DNA of 64,000 nucleotides from Enterococcus mundtii (GTDB taxonomy: Bacteria; Bacillota; Bacilli; Lactobacillales; Enterococcaceae). Below are positions 31,964 to 39,319 of this stretch, in pieces (within the stretch, counting starts at the first letter, position 1; each line of letters opens with the position of its first letter). The translations under genes and the position numbers were made by a program. Location: NCBI RefSeq assembly GCF_002813755.1, contig NZ_CP018061.1, forward strand, positions 3,152,001 through 3,216,000, written 5' to 3'. The notes under the pieces were generated by a model. The model worked only from the letters and a program-made list of their open reading frames with translations. It did not search any database and was not told the origin of the DNA.

Positions 31964-32206
31964 TTGACGCGCGAAGAAGTATTTAATAAGGTAGCTAAAA
32001 TCATTTCAAATCACTTTGAAATGGATACAGACAAAGTGACAGATGAATTGAACATTAAAGATGATCTGAAAGCTGATTCAATTAGTATCATGGAATTTGT
32101 TCTTGAACTAGAAGATGAATTCGGTACAGAGATCTCTGATGAAGATGCTGAACAAATCGAAACAGTCGGCGGTGCCGTGGATTATATCAGCAACCACTTG
32201 AAATAA
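31964..32206 (+). CDS. acpP: Acyl carrier protein
   Basis: ACP is the phosphopantetheine carrier of fatty acid and phospholipid synthesis. The frame is open from 31868, but upstream codons lack ACP-like sequence. I choose TTG 31964, preceded by GGGGGTG, giving MTREEVFNKVAKIISNHF and 80 acidic residues; GTG 31955 is a poorer alternative. The attachment serine is Ser39 in LKADSIS, where most ACPs have DSLD or DSLS. It ends at a strong terminator. It probably partners PlsX rather than a full fab cluster, which is not here. Confidence 0.9.
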   Translation: MTREEVFNKVAKIISNHFEMDTDKVTDELNIKDDLKADSISIMEFVLELEDEFGTEISDEDAEQIETVGGAVDYISNHLK

Positions 32207-32261
32207 ATTGAATAAATACACATCAACTGATGAATGAATTGGCGAAAGCCAATTTCAACTC

Positions 32262-32313
32262 AAAGCCAAGAAGTCAGAAATAGTTTAGCTATTTCAGGAT
32301 TTCTTGGCTTTTT
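32262..32313 (+). terminator. Terminator of plsX-acpP
   Basis: AAGCCAAGAA pairs with TTCTTGGCTT (to 32310), with an inner AAATAG/CTATTT stem, ending in TTTTT. It closes the asp23-fakA-recG-plsX-acpP block. Confidence 0.88.
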
Positions 32314-32792
32314 CAGGCATTATTTTTAAATAAAAGGGTTTTTTTAAAGAGGAGAATTATGTCATAAATACGATTGAAATAGGTGGTTTTATAACATTTA
32401 CATTTCGTATATACTGTATAATTATGCTTTTGTAAAATGGAATATCTATTCGGTTAAAACTGTTTTTTATATAAAGAGTGATTTTTGCAGATTTTTATAA
32501 TGATTCTTAATTTATAAAAATAGTAGGATAAAGAGAAGGCTAGCCACATACCTCATTTTTTTTTAATCTTCTTTAAGAGCTGACATAGCTACGTAAGATT
32601 TTTCAGACAATTCTGGCAACAGTGTGAAATAATCTTGCAATATAAAACGGTTTTCTATATAATTATTAATAATTAATTACACACTCCTTAGAATGCTACT
32701 TATTTAATTTTTTTTTTGCTAAGTTGTTATTCAGTGTAGGATTATTTTTTTTATTAAAAACTTCCATCGAGGGAGCAGAGAGGGGTATTCGA
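32314..32792. other. Very AT-rich opp upstream region
   Basis: No credible gene is seen. A strong Shine-Dalgarno (AAAGAGGAG, 32347-32355) is followed by a two-codon start-stop (ATG TCA TAA at 32359). A TATAAT occurs near 32416 without a good -35. The better promoter lies at 32635-32663, about 130 bp before the first opp gene. A T-rich stretch (32700-32760) precedes the opp start. Confidence 0.5.
32635..32663 (+). promoter_or_regulatory. Promoter of the opp operon
   Basis: The -35 TTGCAA (32635-32640) and perfect -10 TATAAT (32658-32663) are 17 bp apart. Transcription would start near 32670, leaving about 120 nt of leader before the TTG start of oppD. Confidence 0.7.
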
Positions 32793-33797
32793 TTGTCAGA
32801 TAACCAATTATTAGATGTTCAGAACCTACACACAGGCTTCCGTCTAAAAGATGAATACTACGATGCAGTAGACGACGTTTCTTTTACTTTAGATAAAAAC
32901 GAGATCTTAGCCATCGTTGGTGAGTCTGGTTGCGGGAAAAGTACGTTAGCTACAACGATTATGGGATTATTAGATCCTAACAATACAAAGATCACAGGGG
33001 AGATCATGTACAATGATTTAAATTTGATTGAATTAAATGAAACATTGTATAACAAGATCCGCGGAAATGATATTGGGATGATTTTTCAAGATCCATTATC
33101 TGCACTAAACCCTTTGATGAGAATTGAAGACCAAATCAAAGAAGGTTTGTCTTACCATACAAAAATGACGGCTGACCAAAGACAAGCACGTGCATTAGAA
33201 TTACTAGAACAAGTAGGGATTCCGAATCCTGCACGAGTTGGACGTCAGTATCCTCATGAGTTGTCAGGTGGGATGAGACAGCGGGTGATCATCGCGATTG
33301 CGATTGCATGTAAGCCACCGATCATTATCGCGGATGAACCAACGACTGCCTTGGACGTAACGATTCAAGCACAGATTCTTGACTTACTGAAAGATTTACA
33401 AGAAGAAACTAAAACTGGGATCATCTTGATCACACATGATTTAGGTGTCGTAGCTGAAATGGCGGATCGTGTTGCTGTGATGTATGGTGGACAATTTGTT
33501 GAAGTTGCAGGAGTCAAAGAGTTATTTGAAAATCCAAAACACCCATATACACAATCATTGCTAAATTCGATTCCACAAGAAGGAAATCACGAGGCAGAGT
33601 TACACGTGATTGAAGGCGTAGTCCCTTCATTAAAAAATATGCCACGAACAGGTTGCCGATTTGCGCCACGGATTCCTTGGATCCCAGCAAGCGCTCACGA
33701 AGAAAATCCAGTCTTGCATGAAATCGCACCGAATCATATGGTACGTTGCTCATGTTATAAACATTTCCACTTTAGAGACGAAAAAGGAGAGGTGTAG
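32793..33797 (+). CDS. oppD: Oligopeptide ABC transporter ATPase OppD
   Basis: This is one of two ATPases of a peptide importer. The frame is open from 32724, but the upstream part is T-rich junk. TTG 32793 with GAGAGGGG upstream gives MSDNQLLDVQNLHTGFRLKD and 334 residues. Walker A is GESGCGKST, the signature LSGGMRQRVIIA, and Walker B PIIIADEPTTALD. The C-terminal oligopeptide domain keeps Cys in GCRFAPR and VRCSC but has lost the two middle cysteines of the usual four. The stop abuts the oppF ATG with no gap. Confidence 0.92.
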   Translation: MSDNQLLDVQNLHTGFRLKDEYYDAVDDVSFTLDKNEILAIVGESGCGKSTLATTIMGLLDPNNTKITGEIMYNDLNLIELNETLYNKIRGNDIGMIFQDPLSALNPLMRIEDQIKEGLSYHTKMTADQRQARALELLEQVGIPNPARVGRQYPHELSGGMRQRVIIAIAIACKPPIIIADEPTTALDVTIQAQILDLLKDLQEETKTGIILITHDLGVVAEMADRVAVMYGGQFVEVAGVKELFENPKHPYTQSLLNSIPQEGNHEAELHVIEGVVPSLKNMPRTGCRFAPRIPWIPASAHEENPVLHEIAPNHMVRCSCYKHFHFRDEKGEV

Positions 33798-34742
33798 ATG
33801 TCAGAATTAATTACAATCAAAGATTTGAAAGTTCACTATCCTATTCGCAGTGGGTTTTTCAACCGAGTAACAGACCATGTCTATGCAGTAGACGGTGTCG
33901 ATTTTATTATTGAAAAAGGAAAAACATACGGACTAGTTGGAGAATCAGGTTCTGGGAAGTCCACAACCGGAAAAGCGGTTGTCGGCCTAGAAAAAGTGAC
34001 TTCTGGCCAAATCATGTATGAAGGAAAAGACGTCACGAAAAGAAGTAACCGCAAAAAAATCGGCTACAACAAAGACGTCCAAATGATCTTTCAAGATTCA
34101 ATGTCTAGTTTAAATCCTAAAAAACGAGTACTGGACATTATCGCTGAGCCGATCCGTAACTTTGAACGCTTAAGTGATCAGGAAGAAAAGAAAAAAGTCA
34201 AAGGCTTATTGGACATCGTTGGGATGCCAGAAGATGCGTTATACAAATATCCTCATGAATTTTCTGGTGGACAAAGACAGCGTTTAGGGGTTGCCCGAGC
34301 AGTAGCAACGAATCCTAAATTGATTGTTGCTGATGAACCTGTATCTGCCCTAGACTTATCTGTTCAGGCACAAGTATTGAACTTTATGAAACGCATCCAA
34401 CAAGAATTTGGCTTGAGCTATTTATTCATCTCTCATGACTTGGGTGTCGTAAAACACATGTGTGACAACATCGCGATCATGTACAAAGGTCGCTTTGTTG
34501 AAATCGGTACACGAGAAGATATCTATAATGATCCGCGCCACATCTACACAAAACGCTTACTATCTGCGATTCCACGAATTGATGTAGACAATCGGGAAAT
34601 ACAAAAACAAAACCGACGAAATGTTGAACGTGAGTATATCGAACATCAAAAAGATTACTACGATACAGCAGGGCGAGTGTATGATTTACGTACACTAACC
34701 ACTACACACAAAGTAGCGTTGAAAGATGGAGGTGCTAGCTAA
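33798..34742 (+). CDS. oppF: Oligopeptide ABC transporter ATPase OppF
   Basis: The partner ATPase of OppD, 314 residues. It has Walker A GESGSGKST, the Q-loop MIFQDSMSSLNPKKRV, the signature FSGGQRQRLGVARA and Walker B LIVADEPVSALD. The C terminus after AIPRID is charged and lacks the Cys motif, as in AmiF-like proteins. SD GGAGAGGTG lies inside the oppD end. Its stop overlaps the oppB ATG by one base. Confidence 0.94.
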   Translation: MSELITIKDLKVHYPIRSGFFNRVTDHVYAVDGVDFIIEKGKTYGLVGESGSGKSTTGKAVVGLEKVTSGQIMYEGKDVTKRSNRKKIGYNKDVQMIFQDSMSSLNPKKRVLDIIAEPIRNFERLSDQEEKKKVKGLLDIVGMPEDALYKYPHEFSGGQRQRLGVARAVATNPKLIVADEPVSALDLSVQAQVLNFMKRIQQEFGLSYLFISHDLGVVKHMCDNIAIMYKGRFVEIGTREDIYNDPRHIYTKRLLSAIPRIDVDNREIQKQNRRNVEREYIEHQKDYYDTAGRVYDLRTLTTTHKVALKDGGAS

Positions 34743-35704
34743 TGTGGAAAACGATTCTACGAAGAGTTCTTTTGATGATCCCACAAGTGATCATTCTTAG
34801 TGTGTTGATCTTTATGCTAGCGCAAGCCATGCCTGGAGATCCGTTTACAGGATTGATCAACCCAAACCAAGATCCAGCTGTAATCGAGCAGATGCGTCAA
34901 GCAGCGGGCTTGAATGATCCTTGGTATGAACAATATTTCCGTTGGGTCGGAAATGCCTTACAAGGTGATTTTGGACAAAGTTTCTTGTATAAGCGTTCGG
35001 TTTCCTCTTTGATTGGAGAACGAATCGTCAATACTTTATATTTATCTATTTTAACTGTTATTATTACGTACTTGATTGCTGTACCACTAGGTATGTTAGC
35101 TGGTCGATACCAAAATTCGATTTTGGACAAAGCTGTCGTTATTTATAACTTCTTCAGTTTTGCTGTTCCATTATTCATTTTCGGATTGATCATGTTGTTT
35201 GTTTTTGGCTATCGTTTAGGTTGGTTCCCAACAAGTGGTTCTCAGACTTTAGGTTTCCAGGGAGGATTTTTCGCTCAATGGATGGATCGATTGCAATACA
35301 TTCTATTACCATCGATCACACAGGCCTTTTTAGCCACAGCAGTAACGATCCAGTATTTACGAAGTGAAGTCATTGATTCGAAATCCTTAGACTTTGTACG
35401 TACAGCTCGTTCCAAAGGGGTGCCGACAAACAAAGTATTCAGTCGTCACATTTTCCGTAATGCAGCCTTGCCGATGGCATCTCAAATGGGGTATGAAATT
35501 ACTTCATTGATTGCTGGTTCTGTCGTTATCGAAAAAATCTTTGGGTATCCTGGTGTCGGAAAATTATTTATTGACTCAATCGGTCAACGTGATTATACCG
35601 TAATCACAGCCTTAGTCTTGATTTTAGGAATCGCAACGCTCGTCGGAACACTGCTGTCAGATATTATCATGAGCATTGTTGATCCGCGTATACGAATCCA
35701 ATAA
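34742..35704 (+). CDS. oppB: Oligopeptide ABC transporter permease OppB
   Basis: This is an inner-membrane permease of 320 residues with about six transmembrane helices. The first helix (MWKTILRRVLLMIPQVIILS) and the extracytoplasmic GDPFTGLINPNQDPAV segment are typical of OppB/DppB. The EAA coupling loop is around RTARSKGVPTNKVFSRHIFR (about 221-240). It starts within the oppF stop (TAATG), indicating coupling. Confidence 0.93.
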   Translation: MWKTILRRVLLMIPQVIILSVLIFMLAQAMPGDPFTGLINPNQDPAVIEQMRQAAGLNDPWYEQYFRWVGNALQGDFGQSFLYKRSVSSLIGERIVNTLYLSILTVIITYLIAVPLGMLAGRYQNSILDKAVVIYNFFSFAVPLFIFGLIMLFVFGYRLGWFPTSGSQTLGFQGGFFAQWMDRLQYILLPSITQAFLATAVTIQYLRSEVIDSKSLDFVRTARSKGVPTNKVFSRHIFRNAALPMASQMGYEITSLIAGSVVIEKIFGYPGVGKLFIDSIGQRDYTVITALVLILGIATLVGTLLSDIIMSIVDPRIRIQ

Positions 35705-35732
35705 AAAAATCAAACAGAAGGGAGAATCGATC

Positions 35733-36647
35733 ATGAGTGATAAAAACAAAGAAGTTGCGCAAGAAAGTATCCCACCAATGGGTATACGAATGATTGCACG
35801 AGAATTTAAAAAAGATAAAGTAGCCATTTTTTCACTGGCTTTGTTAGTTGTTTTACTATTAGTTATTTTTATCGGGGCGATCTTTATTGACCAAGATAAA
35901 GTAATGTTTGTTAGTATTTTTGATAAGTATGCTGAACCTGGCGCCATCTCTTCTCAAGGATCAAAATTTCTTTTAGGAGCAGATGAAGGTGGACGTGATG
36001 TCTTCGGTCAATTGATCATCGGAGCAAGAAACTCTGTGATGATCGGTTTTGCTATCACGATCATTACGTCGATCATCGGAGTAGGGCTTGGAATCCTTTC
36101 AGGTTTTTATGGTGGGATCATTGACAACGTATTGATGCGTATTGTTGATTTTATTATGATTTTACCGATCATGTTGATCATTATCGTGTTTGTTTCGATC
36201 ATTTCGCGTTATAACGTTTGGTCATTTATTTTTATCATGAGTGCATTTTATTGGGTAGCTAAAGCCCGATTATTCAGAAGTAAGACGTTATCAGAAGCTA
36301 GACGTGATTATGTCAGTGCTTCAAAAACGATGGGAACAAGTGATTTCAAAATCATGTTCCGTGAAATCATGCCAAACCTTAGTTCATTGATCATCACCAA
36401 CTTAACAATGAACTTTGCGGCAAATATTGGGATCGAGACCACTTTGACTTTCTTAGGCTTTGGATTGCCAGCTAATGTACCTAGTTTAGGAACATTGATC
36501 GGTTATGCAAGTAACGGTGAAGTTTTAGTGAATCGACAATGGATTTGGTTACCCGCGTCAATTCTAATTTTAGTGTTGATGTTGAGTATAAACTACGTTG
36601 GACAAGCATTTAAGCGTTCTGCAGATGCGCGTCAACGTTTAGGATAA
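35733..36647 (+). CDS. oppC: Oligopeptide ABC transporter permease OppC
   Basis: The second permease. The frame is open from 35676, inside oppB, but ATG 35733, preceded by SD AGAAGGGAG, gives MSDKNKEVAQESIPPMGIRM and 304 residues. It has a cytoplasmic N-terminal stretch, then a helix (FSLALLVVLLLVIFIGAIF), GADEGGRDVFGQLIIGARNS, and an EAA loop in ARRDYVSASKTMGTSDFKIM. It lies 28 bp after oppB. Confidence 0.93.
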   Translation: MSDKNKEVAQESIPPMGIRMIAREFKKDKVAIFSLALLVVLLLVIFIGAIFIDQDKVMFVSIFDKYAEPGAISSQGSKFLLGADEGGRDVFGQLIIGARNSVMIGFAITIITSIIGVGLGILSGFYGGIIDNVLMRIVDFIMILPIMLIIIVFVSIISRYNVWSFIFIMSAFYWVAKARLFRSKTLSEARRDYVSASKTMGTSDFKIMFREIMPNLSSLIITNLTMNFAANIGIETTLTFLGFGLPANVPSLGTLIGYASNGEVLVNRQWIWLPASILILVLMLSINYVGQAFKRSADARQRLG

Positions 36648-36672
36648 GAGAAGTGAAGGGGGAAAATAGGAT

Positions 36673-38454
36673 ATGAAGAAAACGATTTTTGGATTTGTCA
36701 CACTGCTATCTGTGGGAGCATTAGCAGCGTGTGGAAATGGCGGCGGAACTAGCTCGTCAGGTAATAATTCAGCAGATAATGGGGATAACAGTGAATTGAC
36801 TTTCCCATTAGCAACAACGAATAATGATGAAGCAATCGAAGACGGTGAGTTAAATGTTGCAGTCGCAACAGACAGTCAATTCAAAGGATTATTCCAATGG
36901 GAATTTTACCAAGATGCCTTTGATGCAGCGTTTATGGCGCCTTCACATGAACCATTATTTACAAATGATGACAACTTCACGATCACAAACGATGGTGCAG
37001 CCTCATTAGAATTAGACGAAGATGCGAAAACAGCGACAATCACACTTAAAGACAACGTAAAATGGTCTGATGGTGTCGATGTCACAGCAGATGATGTTAT
37101 TTTCCCTTATGAAATCATCGGTAACTCTGAATACACTGGTATCCGTTACGATGATACATTCCGTAATATCGTTGGTATGGAAGAATATAACAGCGGTAGT
37201 GCAGATACGATTTCTGGAATTACAAAAGTAGATGACAAAACTGTTAAAATCGAATATAAAGAAATGAACCCAAGCATGCTTCAAGCAGGTGGTGGTATTT
37301 GGACATATGCAGCGCCAAAACACACACTTGAAGGAATTGCTATCAAAGACATGGAATCAAGTGATCAAGTCCGTAAGAACCCTGTGACATTTGGTCCTTA
37401 CTATATGAGTAACATCGTTGCTGGTGAATCAGTAGAGTTCTTACCAAATGAATACTACTGGAATGGTACACCACAATTGAAGAAAATCACAATGAAATCA
37501 TTACCAACAGCAAGTGCAACAGAAGCATTGAATTCAAAATTGTATGATATGATTTTCCAAATGCCAACAGATACTTACGAAACATACCAAGATATCGCTG
37601 GCTATACGAATCTAGGACGTCAGCAAACTTCATACACTTACTTAGGTTTCAAACTAGGTAAATGGGATGCTGAAAGTGGAAGTGTTGAATATGATCCAAA
37701 CTCAAAAATGGCTGACAAATCATTACGTCAAGCAATGGGTTACGCTTTAGACAACACTGCAGTAGGTGAACGTTTCTATGCTGGTTTAAGAAGCAATGCG
37801 ACTTCATTGATTCCACCAGTATTTGAAAGTTTCCACGATGCAGATCTAAAAGGCTTCACACAAGATATTGATAAAGCCAACAAATTATTGGATGATGCAG
37901 GATATAAAGATGTTGATGGCGATGGTATCCGTGAAGACAAAGATGGTAACAAGTTGACAATCAACTTTGCGTCAATGTCAGGTGGCGAAACAGCGCAACC
38001 ATTAGCAGATTACTACGTACAACAATGGAAAGAAATCGGTTTAGATGTTCAATATACAACAGGCCGTCTGATCGAATTCAACTCATTCTATGATCGTTTA
38101 GAAAATGATGATCCAGAAATCGACATCTACCAAGCAGCTTGGAACACAGGAACAGATCCAAACCCAAGTGGACTATGGGGGGCAAATGCAGCGTTCAACT
38201 ACACTCGTTATGAGTCAGAAGAAAACACAAAATTGATCAATGATATCAATTCAAGTGCAGCATTTGATGCAGATTACCAAAAAGAAGCTTACAAAAAATG
38301 GCAAGAATACGCATTTGAAGAAGCTTTTGCTATTCCAACATTGTTCCGTAACGAAGTATTACCAGTAAACGACCGCGTTAAAGATTGGAATTGGGCATAT
38401 GATGCTGTCAATCCATGGGCTGTTGTATCTGTAACTTCAGATTCACGTTCATAA
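36673..38454 (+). CDS. oppA: Oligopeptide-binding lipoprotein OppA
   Basis: This is the extracellular substrate receptor of the Opp importer, 593 residues. The signal peptide ends in the lipobox LAAC with lipidated Cys20, followed by a Gly/Ser/Asn-rich linker. The mature part has SBP_bac_5 features such as LKDNVKWSDGVDVTADDV and DPNPSGLWG. It is the last gene of the operon, 25 bp after oppC, and ends at a terminator. Such receptors supply peptides and in enterococci can also take up peptide signals; the specificity here is unknown. Confidence 0.93.
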   Translation: MKKTIFGFVTLLSVGALAACGNGGGTSSSGNNSADNGDNSELTFPLATTNNDEAIEDGELNVAVATDSQFKGLFQWEFYQDAFDAAFMAPSHEPLFTNDDNFTITNDGAASLELDEDAKTATITLKDNVKWSDGVDVTADDVIFPYEIIGNSEYTGIRYDDTFRNIVGMEEYNSGSADTISGITKVDDKTVKIEYKEMNPSMLQAGGGIWTYAAPKHTLEGIAIKDMESSDQVRKNPVTFGPYYMSNIVAGESVEFLPNEYYWNGTPQLKKITMKSLPTASATEALNSKLYDMIFQMPTDTYETYQDIAGYTNLGRQQTSYTYLGFKLGKWDAESGSVEYDPNSKMADKSLRQAMGYALDNTAVGERFYAGLRSNATSLIPPVFESFHDADLKGFTQDIDKANKLLDDAGYKDVDGDGIREDKDGNKLTINFASMSGGETAQPLADYYVQQWKEIGLDVQYTTGRLIEFNSFYDRLENDDPEIDIYQAAWNTGTDPNPSGLWGANAAFNYTRYESEENTKLINDINSSAAFDADYQKEAYKKWQEYAFEEAFAIPTLFRNEVLPVNDRVKDWNWAYDAVNPWAVVSVTSDSRS

Positions 38455-38470
38455 TCAATCATTAAATGAT

Positions 38471-38528
38471 AAAACCGAATCAGTTCGAGATAGGATTCTC
38501 CTATTCTCGGCTGGCTCGGTTTTTTTTA
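38471..38528 (+). terminator. Terminator of the opp operon
   Basis: AAAACCGA (38471-38478) pairs with TCGGTTTT (38516-38523). An inner stem (CGAGATAGG/CCTATTCTCG-like) sits between them, and a T-tract follows to 38527. It isolates opp from the bacteriocin cluster. Confidence 0.88.
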
Positions 38529-38621
38529 TAAGTAGGTCTGTGAAAGTTTTATCACCATCAATCATTAATACATAACAAATAAACTATGGGTGTTTTTTAA
38601 TTAGGAAAAACGAGGAAATAT

Positions 38622-38650
38622 TTGTTTTTTTAGAATGAAAAACATATAAT
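38622..38650 (+). promoter_or_regulatory. Promoter of the bacteriocin cluster
   Basis: The -35 TTGTTT (38622-38627) and perfect -10 TATAAT (38645-38650) are 17 bp apart. The predicted start near 38657 gives a leader of about 108 nt before the precursor gene. The rest of the 38455-38764 interval holds the opp terminator and AT-rich DNA. Confidence 0.65.
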
Positions 38651-38688
38651 AAATATGAAAATAAATGAAATGAAAGAGAGGGGAGGGT

Positions 38689-38733
38689 GTGATTCATATA
38701 AATACTTACTTTATCGAGATTTTGAAATGCTAA
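38689..38733 (+). CDS. Possible 14-residue leader peptide
   Basis: In the leader of the bacteriocin gene a GTG preceded by the purine-rich AGAGAGGGGAGGG opens a short frame, MIHINTYFIEILKC, ending in TAA 31 bp before the precursor ATG. The ribosome-binding sequence is strong but the frame is too short to judge by composition. It could be a regulatory leader or chance. Confidence 0.25.
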   Translation: MIHINTYFIEILKC

Positions 38734-38764
38734 ATCAAAAATAAAACGTACAAAGGAGAATTTT

Positions 38765-39148
38765 ATGAAAAACAAAAAATTAGTTGTTAGTGTTATTGGA
38801 ACTGTTGCTGCTATAGGAGTATTTGTCTCAACCGATCAAGTAAGTGCGTCAGAAATGAATGAACCTTTGATCATATCAAACTATGCAAATATATTTGATA
38901 TGGATATTGTGCAAGAACAAGCAGTAATGATTCAGCCGAAAATCACAATGGATACATTTTATGGCGGAGTAACCGGTATTCCTGGATTTGGTACAGTATG
39001 GGGAGAATTTACGCCATCTAGTAGAAGAGTCACAGTTCAGGCGAAGGGAACAAAAACTGTTAATGTCACAGGAGGACCTAGAGTAGAAGTAAGAGCAGAA
39101 GCTCCACGTGCATTTACGGGAAATACCTCTGGATGGTGGTGGGCATAG
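38765..39148 (+). CDS. Lactococcin-972-like bacteriocin precursor
   Basis: The 127-residue secreted protein follows SD AAAGGAG. A Sec signal peptide ends near VSA (residue 28). A 35-residue acidic/neutral segment follows, then a C-terminal domain beginning FYGGVTG (66-71) with a VWGEF-S motif and a Gly/Trp-rich end (NTSGWWWA). The layout (GG motif, VW-S segment, beta-rich basic core, aromatic C terminus) and the two downstream genes match the lactococcin 972 family of Sec-secreted, lipid II-targeting bacteriocins. Sequence similarity is weak, so this is a divergent member. Confidence 0.7.
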   Translation: MKNKKLVVSVIGTVAAIGVFVSTDQVSASEMNEPLIISNYANIFDMDIVQEQAVMIQPKITMDTFYGGVTGIPGFGTVWGEFTPSSRRVTVQAKGTKTVNVTGGPRVEVRAEAPRAFTGNTSGWWWA

Positions 39149-39185
39149 AGATTTAAGAACCTAAGACAAAATTTTTATACAGTAT

Positions 39186-39275
39186 TACCCGAGCTATATA
39201 GAGATTACTGCTACGGTCAGGTTGTTGCTAGAAGTCAACAATCTCTTCAGTGATATCTCAAATACAGTTCGGGTA
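39186..39275 (+). promoter_or_regulatory. Three-stem RNA fold between bacteriocin gene and membrane protein
   Basis: TACCCGA (39186-39192) pairs with TCGGGTA (39269-39275). Inside it AGAGATTACTG (39200-39210) pairs with CAGTGATATCT (39248-39258) with small bulges, and GGTTGTTG (39220-39227) pairs with CAACAATC (39236-39243). No strong U-tract follows. It may trim or partially stop transcription, so that the small precursor is made in excess over the membrane protein. Confidence 0.55.
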
Positions 39276-39319
39276 TTTGAATATTTGAAAACATGTTTTA
39301 GGTGCTTTTTTCTTTCATT

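Noticed and set aside
38584..38775. 63-codon minus-strand frame across the bacteriocin promoter
   Set aside because: Phe/Ser-rich translation of AT-rich non-coding DNA; no Shine-Dalgarno; overlaps the promoter and leader of the bacteriocin gene.
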